NCBI GenBank assembly: GCA_001769385.1
Contig: MEPB01000037.1
Location: 157,629-221,628 of the forward strand
DNA from: Bacteroidetes bacterium RIFCSPLOWO2_12_FULL_35_15
Lineage (GTDB): Bacteria; Bacteroidota; Bacteroidia; 2-12-FULL-35-15
Reading direction: 5' to 3'
Length of the DNA stretch: 64,000 bases
Part shown: positions 27,092-36,481 of the stretch, piece by piece
Position numbering within the stretch: position 1 is the stretch's first letter
How the letters are laid out: each line of letters starts with the position of its first letter
Translations under genes and position numbers: made by a program
Notes under the pieces: model-generated
Told to the model about the DNA's origin: nothing
The model's input: only the letters and a program-made list of their open reading frames with translations
The model's database searches: none

Positions 27092-27491
27092 GTTTAAAAT
27101 GCTTTTTTTTGATTACGCTCTTATATACTTTTGTCTTTTTATCTTCTTCCATTGGTATAGTATTTTCATCTTCAAGATCTTCTTCCTCTTCATCGATTCC
27201 ATTTGGCAATGAATGCATGGTTTTTGAAGCAATGAGTTTATTTGTAAGTTGTATTTGCCGGATGAGTTTAGAAAATTGTTGATCTCGTTCACTCATTTGT
27301 CGTTTATGCTCTTCCTTCATAGCTTCTATATCCTTATTTGCTTTAAATGTTCCAATAAAAAATCCGGCTGCTAATCCGGCTACTCCAGTTGTAACCGGAT
27401 TTTTAATAAAGTCCTGGATTAATTCCATCCAATCCTTTGTTTCATCCTTTTTTTGCTCGTTCTGTTGTTTATTTTCTCCGCTATTGCTCAT
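27081..27491 (-). CDS. Small protein with glycine-rich membrane or zipper segment
   Basis: 136 aa. Residues ~30-50 (NPVTTGVAGLAAGFFIGTFK) form a glycine-rich hydrophobic segment like a single membrane helix. A helical charged part (~52-85) and an acidic tail (DEEEEDLEDENTIP) follow. It is the first gene of the minus-strand run that ends with the recombinase. It has a strong Shine-Dalgarno sequence (AAAGGAGGA) before the ATG and GTCAATT-type repeats further upstream. The function is unknown; a membrane-associated accessory of the element is one option. Confidence 0.55.
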   Translation of the reverse strand: MSNSGENKQQNEQKKDETKDWMELIQDFIKNPVTTGVAGLAAGFFIGTFKANKDIEAMKEEHKRQMSERDQQFSKLIRQIQLTNKLIASKTMHSLPNGIDEEEEDLEDENTIPMEEDKKTKVYKSVIKKKHFKLEG

Positions 27492-27513
27492 ATTATCCTC
27501 CTTTTTTAATCCT

Positions 27514-27620
27514 TTTTACTGTCAATTACCGTCTACTTTCTCTCTTTGTTTTGGTTTTTACCGTCAATTATTGTCTTGTTTATCGTCAATGATTTATCAG
27601 TTCCTTATCGTCATTGACAG
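27514..27620. promoter_or_regulatory. cluster of GTCAATT repeats upstream of the small-gene/recombinase operon
   Basis: Units are GTCAATTACCGTC at 27521, GTCAATTATTGTC at 27563, and TATCGTCAATG and TATCGTCATTGAC from 27581 and 27606. In the first two, GTC recurs with 10-bp spacing, one helical turn, exactly as in the 17-bp motifs at 44028 and 44975. This suggests binding sites for the same regulator. Confidence 0.6.
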
Positions 27621-27794
27621 GAACAAAGTAACGATATGGGTTTTGGATTTAGCTCCTACTTGGAGCAAGGTGGGAGAGGATTTTTTGGAAATTAGATGCT
27701 GTGGAAATTGTTGGAGCATAGCTTCCAAATTTCAACAAAGAAAGAGTCAGGTAACTTAAAGTGAAAATTATCTAATAACCAAGAGTATATTGGT

Positions 27795-27819
27795 TCACTA
27801 ATTTCATTGAAATTAGTGA
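27795..27819 (-). terminator. perfect 12-bp inverted repeat downstream of the Rad50-like gene
   Basis: TCACTAATTTCA (27795-27806) and its complement (27808-27819) are separated by one base. It lies 20 bp beyond the stop of the gene at 27840 on the minus strand. It lacks a strong T-run, so terminator is only the likeliest reading; a protein site is possible. Confidence 0.45.
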
Positions 27820-27839
27820 TATTGCAGAAATATTTTTTG

Positions 27840-30797
27840 TTACTTAATGCGCTCAGCGACTACACCATTGTCTGCCGAATTTAATCGATAAATTTTCGCT
27901 TCAATTCCATCATTTTGCAACTTTCTGTGGAAAAAATTGGCTTGAGTTGAATCATGTGTGCTCATCATAATTTGAAAATCCAAATCCACAATATAATCGC
28001 GTAATAAATCGAATACAGCCGAAGCATGTACTAAGTCATGATGTTGAGTTGGATCATCAAGCAATAAAGCTTTCCAAGGCGTCCATTGATGTTTTTTCGC
28101 CATTGTCAACATAAAAGTTAATTGCAAATCGGTTAATTGTGCTTCACTGGCAATTTTTGTAACATCAATTGAATCATTATGAAGTGCTGCTTTAATCTGG
28201 GCAAAAGATTTGTTTCTATATGTTCCACTATTTAGAAGATCTCCATCCGAAAATCTTGAGTCAACAACTATTCGTTTTAATAAATTTTTCCAAACCGGAT
28301 TAACCGCTACAATATGCTTGTGTATTGTATCCAACTCTTTTTTTGCATTGGTAAAAAAAGCATTAAGCGTTTTTTGTTTAGTAGTAAAATTTATGAATTC
28401 CTCATCACATATTTTAACTATATCTTGTGCATTTTTCAAATAGGTGTCTTCAGTATGAGGAGTAATTTTGTCTTTAATTTCCTTATCTAGTTTTTGATAA
28501 GTTTCTGCACTACGCCAACGAGACATTTCCTGATCAATCTTTTCCAATTTATTTTTTGCATCATTTAAAATGCCAGCTCCGATAGAAAGTGCTTTTTTTG
28601 CATCATCTAACTCATTTTTTAATGGATTACCAAGGAGTTTTGCATTAATCCACTTGTTTTGTATTCCATCCTGCTGACTTTTTATTTTGGCAATGATTTC
28701 AGCACTTTCAATTGTGTTATTTTTTAATTCTTTAATTTCTTTTTCAAGAGATTCTTTTGAATTTACAAATGTTTGTAATTGACTTTTGATTTTTTCAATT
28801 GCTTCTCCAATAATTTGAATATCTGAATGGATTTTTTCTATTGATTGATTTTCGAGTTTCGATGCTAAATCTTTAAGAGCTTGTTCTGTTTTAATAATCC
28901 TTTCGGTCAAAATATTTATTTTATCTCCTTGAGCCGTGATTTGCCTTTCCAATTCAGATTTTTGTAATTTCGCTTCATTAATTACGTCAATAGTTGGTTC
29001 AATTTCTAAACCTGACTTTTGCAAACGCAACTCTTCAATCCTTGTTGTTAATGTTTTATTTTTACTTTCAATGAAGTTAAACGCATCGTTGGCGTTTTTA
29101 CAATTTGGGAAATTCGGGATTATTTCTTCTTCCAAAAAGTTTGTAAATTGTATTAATTGATTCTTCTGAGCTTGCAAATCATCAATCAATTTTTTTAATT
29201 CCGTGTTATTAGTTTTAAGTTTATTTTTAATTCCTTCTTCAACTTCCATTGCTAATTTTTCTTCATTTACTGCATTTGCAATAAGTGGATTAATTTTGTT
29301 TAACGCATTTGTTATTCTTCTCTTTAAATCCCCTGGTTTGTATTCAGCTTCACAAACAGGACAATCTTTAGCGTCATCGGCTATGTTAGAGGCAATAATA
29401 CTTACAGCTTGTTGTATCTCTCCTGAAGCTTGTTTTAAAGCCTTAAGCACGACTTCTTTTTCGGAATGAATTGTAGCTGCTTTTCCTAGATCAATATTTA
29501 TAGTGGCTATTTCAACCTCGAAAGCTGATTTTTGTTTTTCAATAAATGGAATAACTTCCTCTTGAATTTTTTTTATTTTTAAAGAATTTTCTACCCATTG
29601 CTTTTGAAAATTCTCAAGCTTTGTTACTTGTATCCTTTCGTTATCATTTTTTTTAATCTCTAAATTAATAAGATTATGAGAGTCGAAAAGTTTATTTGTT
29701 TTTTCCAACCCTTCTTCAAGAACCTTTAAATTTGGCCTATTGATCTTTTGAGCCTCTTCTAACTCTTTAATGTCAGTTGTTAACTGGGCTTTTTCTTTAA
29801 GTATCGAATCCTTTTCTGTAAAATAATTTCTAAGCTCTTTTAGCTTAAGCAAGCTGTTCTGTTGAGCTTGTAATTGAATATTGTTTTGATCAAGTTCTTT
29901 TTGATTATTGTTATAGGAAACCTCCTTTTGCGATAATATAATACCTCTGTCATTGTTTTCGTTGGTCTTTGTTTCCAACATTTGTATATTGTTTGTATAC
30001 AATTCTATAAGGCTGTCTAATTCGGAGAATTGATTTCCTTTTTGTAAATTGTCATTTATGTTTTGATTAATAACAGACTTTGTTTGCTCACAAAATGCCA
30101 TTACTGAATTTACAGTTGCTTCTACATTAGCATCTATAGTCAAGTTGGCTAAACCGCATATTGCTTTAAGCTGAGTTAGTATTTCAGGTAATGGAACAAG
30201 TTCAACATTTAGTGCAAGTTTGCTTTTTTGGTCGAGCTGTTTCTTAAATTCTTCTAAAGCTTCCTTTGATTTCGTTAATTTATCTTCTAGTCTACTCTGC
30301 TCCTTTGTAAGAGCTGTTGAAACGCTTTGTTTTTTACCTAAAATATGATTCAATTCTCTTCCAATTGACAACTTATCCAATCGTGAACCAGCGTCATTCT
30401 CTTCAGCACTAACGAACCAATCCTTACCTCGTTGTTCCAGTAAATGTGTTAATCGCAAAAGATAAGGTACAGAGTCAATTTTATCTCCAAATAATTTGGT
30501 GCGATCTCCACTTAATTCGAGATCTTTTCCCATTTGACAATTAACCCTACAAAAAAGATCATTATCAAAGTCCAACCGAATATCTAGTTCAGTTTGCAAG
30601 TCGCGGATTAAAGCATAAGGAGGGTGACCAACCCTTTCTAACTTCCCGGTTAATGCTAATTCAATTGCTTCAAAAACCGTTGTTTTTCCAGTACCATTTG
30701 GTGCTAATAAAATAGTAGCGCCTTTCCCAAAGTCAATATCAACATTCTCACCGAATCTTCTCGCGTTACGTATTGTTATTTTGTTTAAATGGGTCAT
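27840..30797 (-). CDS. lmuB-like: Rad50/SMC-like ATPase of a Lamassu (DdmABC)-like defence operon
   Basis: 985 aa. Walker A is APNGTGKTT (residues 32-40). Two long coiled-coil arms (~160-450 and ~500-850) flank a zinc hook, CPVC (Cys479 and Cys482). The C-terminal head carries Walker B (KALLLDDPTQHHDL) and a His-switch segment (MSTHDSTQANFF). Length, hook and partner genes match LmuB/DdmC, the sensor ATPase of Lamassu-type systems that recognises invading DNA ends or plasmids. Its start is 1 bp after the stop of the small subunit, so the three genes form one operon. A general ABC-three-component ATPase is the broader alternative name. Confidence 0.8.
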   Translation of the reverse strand: MTHLNKITIRNARRFGENVDIDFGKGATILLAPNGTGKTTVFEAIELALTGKLERVGHPPYALIRDLQTELDIRLDFDNDLFCRVNCQMGKDLELSGDRTKLFGDKIDSVPYLLRLTHLLEQRGKDWFVSAEENDAGSRLDKLSIGRELNHILGKKQSVSTALTKEQSRLEDKLTKSKEALEEFKKQLDQKSKLALNVELVPLPEILTQLKAICGLANLTIDANVEATVNSVMAFCEQTKSVINQNINDNLQKGNQFSELDSLIELYTNNIQMLETKTNENNDRGIILSQKEVSYNNNQKELDQNNIQLQAQQNSLLKLKELRNYFTEKDSILKEKAQLTTDIKELEEAQKINRPNLKVLEEGLEKTNKLFDSHNLINLEIKKNDNERIQVTKLENFQKQWVENSLKIKKIQEEVIPFIEKQKSAFEVEIATINIDLGKAATIHSEKEVVLKALKQASGEIQQAVSIIASNIADDAKDCPVCEAEYKPGDLKRRITNALNKINPLIANAVNEEKLAMEVEEGIKNKLKTNNTELKKLIDDLQAQKNQLIQFTNFLEEEIIPNFPNCKNANDAFNFIESKNKTLTTRIEELRLQKSGLEIEPTIDVINEAKLQKSELERQITAQGDKINILTERIIKTEQALKDLASKLENQSIEKIHSDIQIIGEAIEKIKSQLQTFVNSKESLEKEIKELKNNTIESAEIIAKIKSQQDGIQNKWINAKLLGNPLKNELDDAKKALSIGAGILNDAKNKLEKIDQEMSRWRSAETYQKLDKEIKDKITPHTEDTYLKNAQDIVKICDEEFINFTTKQKTLNAFFTNAKKELDTIHKHIVAVNPVWKNLLKRIVVDSRFSDGDLLNSGTYRNKSFAQIKAALHNDSIDVTKIASEAQLTDLQLTFMLTMAKKHQWTPWKALLLDDPTQHHDLVHASAVFDLLRDYIVDLDFQIMMSTHDSTQANFFHRKLQNDGIEAKIYRLNSADNGVVAERIK

Positions 30798-30798
30798 T

Positions 30799-31416
30799 TT
30801 AATTCTTTGTTTCTGAAGTAAGAAGTTCTACTAATTCATTACCTGAGTTGTCAGATAGTAATGCTGTACGCCATTTTTTTTGTTCTTCATCCGTAAACCA
30901 AGGATGTTTTTCTGCCGTTGCAGCCATAACTGAATTAATCGGATCAACAGCATCAGCTTCTTGTTCGGCATCTTCTAATTTGCTCAAAAAAGTTCTTTCT
31001 ATTAATTCCAATGGCGTTTTATCTGGTCTTTGGACATATTTCCTGCAATATTGTTCGGAAGATTCAATGTTATAACATTCCTCAATTGAAATATCAGCTT
31101 TATCCTTTTCAAATACGATAAATAAATAAAGATCGGCTGTTTCTGGGTCAAGTAAGGCATCTTTTACAATGGCAGACCATTCTAAAGCGTATTGTATTTC
31201 TTCTTTATTCTGTATTTCCACAATCAGCAAAGTTTTCCAATTCGAAGTATTACCGTTTTCGTTTTGTTTAATGCGTTGGATGCGTAGAATACTCTTCTTC
31301 GCTAAATTTTTCTCATCCAGACTGCAAAATAAATTTGAAATGCCTTCTGCCGTTTCTAATTGAAACCGATCCTTTATATAATCATCTATAGACTTTTTTA
31401 ATTCCTCTATTTTCAT
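30799..31416 (-). CDS. lmuC-like: Small subunit of the Lamassu (DdmABC)-like operon
   Basis: 205 aa with no recognisable catalytic motif. An N-terminal helical region is followed by a mixed alpha/beta core (NWKTLLIVEIQNKEEIQYALEW, shortened: LLIVEIQ; DLYLFIVFEKD). A C-terminal part ends in HPWFTDEEQKKWRTALLS. It lies between the nuclease-type effector (6 bp away) and the Rad50-like ATPase (1 bp away), the place of LmuC/DdmB or the ABC-three-component middle component. Assignment rests on synteny, size and partners, not on sequence motifs. Confidence 0.65.
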   Translation of the reverse strand: MKIEELKKSIDDYIKDRFQLETAEGISNLFCSLDEKNLAKKSILRIQRIKQNENGNTSNWKTLLIVEIQNKEEIQYALEWSAIVKDALLDPETADLYLFIVFEKDKADISIEECYNIESSEQYCRKYVQRPDKTPLELIERTFLSKLEDAEQEADAVDPINSVMAATAEKHPWFTDEEQKKWRTALLSDNSGNELVELLTSETKN

Positions 31417-31422
31417 AATGTA

Positions 31423-33291
31423 TTATTTAACTTTTTCTTTTTTGACTATCATAGAATCGAAATATGTTCTTAACCCTTGAATTTCTCCTTTTTCAATTAA
31501 TTGGCGTAATAGGATATTATGAGTAACTAACATCTTTAACTGTTTACCTTCCGCCAATGTGTTTTCTTTTTGAATGGGTTCACCAATTTTTAATCCTAAA
31601 ACTTCGCTAGGGGAAGCATGAATTTTAGAAAATATTAATAAGTCAACATTTTCCTTCCCTATGATGTCTCCGCAATTATTTAGGATCTCCTTTACATTAG
31701 GCTCTTGTCCGGAAACTCCACTCCAATATTGTAAGGCAATTGTATTAGCAAGATGCTCATCAGTAAGTTTTTTCCAATCGCCTTTTCCATCGTTATCTAT
31801 ACATACCGAAACTATTAACAGCAGCAGTAGACCTTCCGTCAGTAAGCCAACTGTCTTCAAACCAACACGCATATCACCATTAATAGCATTCCCTTCCGCA
31901 CTAGGATGGAGCATATTTCTGAAAAGCATTTTTTGTTCTTCGGGAGAAATCTCCAACTTAGCCACCCAAGCACCCCAACGGACATCAATCGCATCCTTTA
32001 GTTCTTTCGAATGACTTACATTGATTGATCTTATTTTATCAGCTATAGTCTTTTTCACAGCTTCCCACGTAATTAAAAGCATATTGCTATGTAATTCTTC
32101 GGCATCGGTTTCTTGATTAGCAAGATTAATTAATGGTCTATTCTCAGAAGAGAGGAATTTTTCGGTGTTTTCTATAATATTAAGATTGTCCGTATCATTT
32201 TCAGAAACTCCTAAAGTGCCACCAATTTTTGATTTTAAATTATGTTCCCAATCATTTTTGTCGGTAAATTGTGTCATAGCCAAACCGCCTTGGTGAATTG
32301 CTATACGGAGTAAACCTTCTGATAACTTACAATTTTTATTAAATGGTGCATAAACTTTTAAGCGACTAGGATTTACGTTAGTCCATAATTTTGGAACAAT
32401 AACTTTAGATCTTTCAATCTGGCTATTAAATTCTAAATCTTGAGTTCCGGATATATTCCACTGCATACTGCTATTTTCAAATTGTGTCCAAGCAATGATA
32501 TCCGAACGAAGACTTTCCTTGAGTTCAAATAATAGATTACGCGGGCTAATAGCGCCTGAAAAAGTAGTGTTCTCATTCGTATAAGAAACAATTTTTAATC
32601 GCACATCTCTTACTTTATCCGAAATAAATACTTCCTTCAATTTTTCTTCAGTTTTGCTTTCAATTTCAGTCTCAGTTCCTGAGTTTTTTACTTTAAGTAA
32701 TTGCAACGCTTTTAAGATGTGATCCCAATCTTTAAAATCACACCAGGTTGTTAGCCAATCAAAACAATTTTTAAGATTCGTTTCCGAAGCGGCCTGACTT
32801 GCAAGTCCGGAAGCAGTCGTTACGGCAGGTTTAATTTGCACTTCACACAAATCTTTTAAATGCCTTATTAGAAGTCCCTTTTTTATTTGGGTGTTTAATT
32901 CAGGTAGCTCAATCCAAAATTCTCTTTTTGGATCAACATTAGTTATATCAATGTCTTTAGACCAATCTGCCAGACTTTTTATCGATTCATCCAATGGAGA
33001 CAAATCTCTTAGCTCATCTTTTCTAGCACCAGATAAAATTTTATTTCTAACACATTCATCCAGTTTATCGCCAAAGTCGGAAGTTTGCCGCTTTGCTTGA
33101 ATATGAATTTGTGAACTTTGTTCTTTTTCAATAACAATATCATCCCATTTGGCTATTCCACCTTGTTCTGAACCTACGCGTAAATAGTGTTTTCTTCCAA
33201 ATATGAAATCAACTAGCATATTTGCTATTTCACAAGTCGCAAGAGCCTGCTCATATTTTTTAGTCTGATCTAATCTTAATTTTGCCAGCAT
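31423..33291 (-). CDS. lmuA-like: Effector of the Lamassu (DdmABC)-like operon with N-terminal Cap4-type nuclease domain
   Basis: 622 aa. The N-terminal ~200 residues look like a Cap4/DUF4297 PD-(D/E)xK endonuclease: GGIAKWDDIVIE (Asp50/Asp51) followed by IHIQAKRQ (Gln65, Lys67) gives the D...QxK active site. The remainder is helical and probably binds the SMC complex; the C-terminal part (~470-600) is the domain shared by ABC-three-component effectors. In Lamassu the effector is unleashed when the SMC subunit senses foreign DNA, destroying phage, plasmid or host DNA. It is the first gene of the operon, 94 bp after sbcC on the same strand, so either its own promoter or read-through from the Wadjet-like operon could drive it. 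Confidence 0.7.
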   Translation of the reverse strand: MLAKLRLDQTKKYEQALATCEIANMLVDFIFGRKHYLRVGSEQGGIAKWDDIVIEKEQSSQIHIQAKRQTSDFGDKLDECVRNKILSGARKDELRDLSPLDESIKSLADWSKDIDITNVDPKREFWIELPELNTQIKKGLLIRHLKDLCEVQIKPAVTTASGLASQAASETNLKNCFDWLTTWCDFKDWDHILKALQLLKVKNSGTETEIESKTEEKLKEVFISDKVRDVRLKIVSYTNENTTFSGAISPRNLLFELKESLRSDIIAWTQFENSSMQWNISGTQDLEFNSQIERSKVIVPKLWTNVNPSRLKVYAPFNKNCKLSEGLLRIAIHQGGLAMTQFTDKNDWEHNLKSKIGGTLGVSENDTDNLNIIENTEKFLSSENRPLINLANQETDAEELHSNMLLITWEAVKKTIADKIRSINVSHSKELKDAIDVRWGAWVAKLEISPEEQKMLFRNMLHPSAEGNAINGDMRVGLKTVGLLTEGLLLLLIVSVCIDNDGKGDWKKLTDEHLANTIALQYWSGVSGQEPNVKEILNNCGDIIGKENVDLLIFSKIHASPSEVLGLKIGEPIQKENTLAEGKQLKMLVTHNILLRQLIEKGEIQGLRTYFDSMIVKKEKVK

Positions 33292-33385
33292 GGAGTCTAT
33301 AAATATAACAAATTATCTCTTTCTGATGATTTCACACCTAGATACTTACCCTCTATAATTAAGTTGTTCTTAAGCTTCATTTCTT

Positions 33386-36300
33386 CTAATTTTTACCCCA
33401 AGTGGTTGTAATTACGCTACCTATTCCTTCTTCATTTAGAATATTTAAGTATGTATCTATCTCTTGTTGCATTTCTTCTACGTGAGAGATTACACCCACA
33501 ATCCTATTTTCTTTACGGAGCGCTTTTAAAGTCTCAAATACTATTTGTAAGGATTCCTTATCAAGCGAACCAAACCCTTCATCCAAAAAGAAAAAGTTTT
33601 GATTCGATTTTGTTAGTTTCTGAATGTTATCAGCCAAAGCTAAGGCTAAAGAAAGTGCAGCTTGAAATGTTTGGCCTCCGGATAATGTTTTAACACTTCT
33701 AACTTGGCCATCATTTAAAAAGTCTCTAACTTGAAAGTTGTTTGTTTCCGTTATTTCCAGTTTTAATTTTTGACGCGTGAGTTTATGGAATCTTTCATTT
33801 GCGGCTTTGCATAAGTTCTGCAAATAAACAGACGATACGTAATTAACAAAGCCACTTCCTTTAAAAAGTTGCTTTAAAGTATTAATATCCGCCTCTCTCA
33901 ATAATAACTCAGCTTGTTCTTTTTTTAGAGTTTCAGATACTTTTAAATTTTCTTTGAGTGATTTGATTTCATTTTCAATGCTCCCTTTCTGCCCCTTTAA
34001 TACATCAAGATTTTCATTTAGGCTTTGAATGTCCTTTTTTAATTTAGCGTGTTCCTCTTCGCTGTATTTTTTATCCCCAACTTGTTCCTTTAATGCTTTA
34101 AGCAATTCTATTGATGAATGTAGTTCTTGCCTGTGCAGAGTTACCTTTTTTCTCTCTTGTTCAATATTTAGATTCAATTTCAATATTGTTTCAACCAATT
34201 CAACAGAATTATATCCATGTTCCTTCAATTGCTTCCGGATTTTCTCATCTAATTCTTTCCGATTCTTCTCATCTGCAATTAAGCCCTTCGTTTCGCTATC
34301 AATATTCCCTTTCAGAGTATGCTCTATTGCCTTTAATTCCTTTATTTCTTTTTCAATTAATAGATAAGATTTTTCAATCTCCTTGAATTCAGTAGCTAAA
34401 ATTGAAATGTTTTTTTGTAAAGTTTCTATTTTTGTTGTCTTAAATTCAGAATATTTTAAGAGCTTAAGTTGTTTATTTAGAAGTTCGATTGAGGACGTTT
34501 TTCCCGAAAGATCTTCGCGTATTGTTTTTAGCTTGGTTTCACCCTTATCCTTCAGATCAGTATTTTTCTTTATATCTAGATCTAATTTATTGAGATCATT
34601 ATCCGTTGATGTGATTTGTTTTTGTACCCTTTCAGCATCTTTAAAAGCTTTACTCACAGCTTCTTCATCTTCCTTATTAAATTTCCGCCATTTAAATAGT
34701 TTGATGTGTTTTTCTAAATTAGATTTTTCCACCAAGCCTTTTTTTCGCACTTTATCAATATTGGTAGTATATGTCTCAACTTGTTTTAAAACGGTATTTA
34801 AGTCCTCAATAGTTTGGTCGATCAGCACTATATTATCATTATGGCCGGATTTTTCAAGATTTGCCTTTTTTATAGATTTTGAAACGTCACTCAAGTCAAG
34901 TATATGAGGATGTTCGTTAGAACCACATATTGGACAAGGATCACCGTTTTTTAAGTTTTTTGCATACTCCTCCAGCTTATTTTTAGCCGATAAATGTTGT
35001 AATGTAAGATCTAATGCATCAATTTGCTTTTTGATTTTATTTTTAACTAGTTTCAAATTTTTTATATAATCAACCACATCAGAATCTTCAGGCAAATTCG
35101 GCAAAAGTTTAATTATCGTTGGGGTAATAATTTTGTTTTGATTTTTACTCGTAGCTTTAATATCTGCAAGTATCTCGACTTCCTGTTTTTCTAAGTCTTT
35201 TACGCCTTTAATAATTCCTTTTCTCAAAGTAAACCAATCTTTAATTGCAGATAGCTCGTTCAAATCAGGTAATTCCTTCTTAAGATTGACTAAATCAGCC
35301 TTGAGGCTTTTTTGTTGTAAGCCATATTTTTTTTGTAAATCTTCCTTGTCCTTTATGAATATATCACCTGTTTTAATTTTTTCCTTGAGCTCTTCTTTTG
35401 ATTTTTCCAATTGAATAATGCCAATTATTTTTTCGTACTCTTCGGATTTCAATTTTAATTGATCTCTGTTATCATAACGCGGCTTGATAACTTTAAAATC
35501 ATTCTCCTTTTTTGAAATTAACAGTTTGCTTTCATTATATTTTAAAGTTTGCAGTCGTATTTCTTCAGTTTTATCTTTAATTTTTTGATTAAGATTTCTG
35601 TTATTTTCTAATATGCCTTTAAAATTAATTTGACACTTTTCAAATTCCTGAATGTTCTTTTCAAGTTGTTTGATTACCGGCTCTTTTAATTCTAGATCAT
35701 TTACTTTTTTTGTCTGAATAGTAACTTTATCAAAGGTTTCTTTAAGAGATTTCAGTTCTAATTCTATTTTTTGCTTTGCCTTTACAATTTTATCATCTAT
35801 CAGAATTGTCTCGCCAAGCGATTTGAATTGATTTTCTTTTATTTCTATTTGCTCAGTTGTAATTTCACCAATCTGTGTGAGCTTTGCATCAACAGTATTT
35901 TTATCTAATTTATTTTTCTGATCTAATACAGAAACCTTATTAAACAGTTCGTATTTGTCAAGATGAAATAAATCTCTCATCATTTTAGTACGATCCGCAT
36001 CTGTCAATTGAAGAAATTCCTGAAATTTATTTTGAGGGATAATAATTGTTCTTCTAAAGTTTTCATAGCTAAGGCCAATAATACTCTCAACTGTATTTAT
36101 ATCAATCGGCATCCACCCATTACCTTCTTTTTTATGTGCGGTACGGTCGTAAGTTCCAACCTTATCGAATTGTTTACTATTTCGTTTTCCTTTAACAATA
36201 AATCTATACTCCGAATCTATTGATCCTGTTTTAAAAACGTAGTCAATAAGGAGTTCGTCTGACTTTAGATTCATCATATTATAATTCCTATTGTCACGCT

Positions 36301-36481
36301 TGTCTAAACGCTCAGTATCGCCATAGAGGGCGAACGAAATCGCCTCTAATATTGTCGACTTCCCACTTCCGACAGCACCAAAAATACCGAAGATATTAGC
36401 TTCCGTTAATCTTGTAAAGTCTATACTTTGATCTTCCTGATAAGAGTATATTCCTTTTAATGTTAAACTTAATGGTATCAT
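33386..36481 (-). CDS. sbcC: SbcC-like exonuclease subunit (Rad50 family ATPase)
   Basis: 1031 aa. Walker A is GAVGSGKST (35-43), with a Q-loop region QNKFQEFLQL. Coiled-coil arms surround a zinc hook CPICGS (~514-517). The C-terminal head has the ABC signature LSGGQTFQAALSLALAL, Walker B FFFLDEGFGSLD and VISHVEEM. With SbcD it normally forms an ATP-dependent nuclease that opens hairpins and trims blocked DNA ends. Its ATG overlaps the sbcD stop by 4 bp (ATGA). It is the sixth gene of the minus-strand run that starts with the Wadjet-like jetA, an unusual setting for sbcDC. It is distinct from the Rad50-like ATPase at 27840. Confidence 0.88.
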   Translation of the reverse strand: MIPLSLTLKGIYSYQEDQSIDFTRLTEANIFGIFGAVGSGKSTILEAISFALYGDTERLDKRDNRNYNMMNLKSDELLIDYVFKTGSIDSEYRFIVKGKRNSKQFDKVGTYDRTAHKKEGNGWMPIDINTVESIIGLSYENFRRTIIIPQNKFQEFLQLTDADRTKMMRDLFHLDKYELFNKVSVLDQKNKLDKNTVDAKLTQIGEITTEQIEIKENQFKSLGETILIDDKIVKAKQKIELELKSLKETFDKVTIQTKKVNDLELKEPVIKQLEKNIQEFEKCQINFKGILENNRNLNQKIKDKTEEIRLQTLKYNESKLLISKKENDFKVIKPRYDNRDQLKLKSEEYEKIIGIIQLEKSKEELKEKIKTGDIFIKDKEDLQKKYGLQQKSLKADLVNLKKELPDLNELSAIKDWFTLRKGIIKGVKDLEKQEVEILADIKATSKNQNKIITPTIIKLLPNLPEDSDVVDYIKNLKLVKNKIKKQIDALDLTLQHLSAKNKLEEYAKNLKNGDPCPICGSNEHPHILDLSDVSKSIKKANLEKSGHNDNIVLIDQTIEDLNTVLKQVETYTTNIDKVRKKGLVEKSNLEKHIKLFKWRKFNKEDEEAVSKAFKDAERVQKQITSTDNDLNKLDLDIKKNTDLKDKGETKLKTIREDLSGKTSSIELLNKQLKLLKYSEFKTTKIETLQKNISILATEFKEIEKSYLLIEKEIKELKAIEHTLKGNIDSETKGLIADEKNRKELDEKIRKQLKEHGYNSVELVETILKLNLNIEQERKKVTLHRQELHSSIELLKALKEQVGDKKYSEEEHAKLKKDIQSLNENLDVLKGQKGSIENEIKSLKENLKVSETLKKEQAELLLREADINTLKQLFKGSGFVNYVSSVYLQNLCKAANERFHKLTRQKLKLEITETNNFQVRDFLNDGQVRSVKTLSGGQTFQAALSLALALADNIQKLTKSNQNFFFLDEGFGSLDKESLQIVFETLKALRKENRIVGVISHVEEMQQEIDTYLNILNEEGIGSVITTTWGKN

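Larger units (their letters stand above)
27492..27839. other. 348-bp regulatory spacer of the island
   Basis: Holds the GTCAATT-type repeat cluster at 27514-27620 and a perfect 12-bp inverted repeat at 27795-27819 just after the Rad50-like gene. No coding sequence can be supported in it. Confidence 0.6.
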
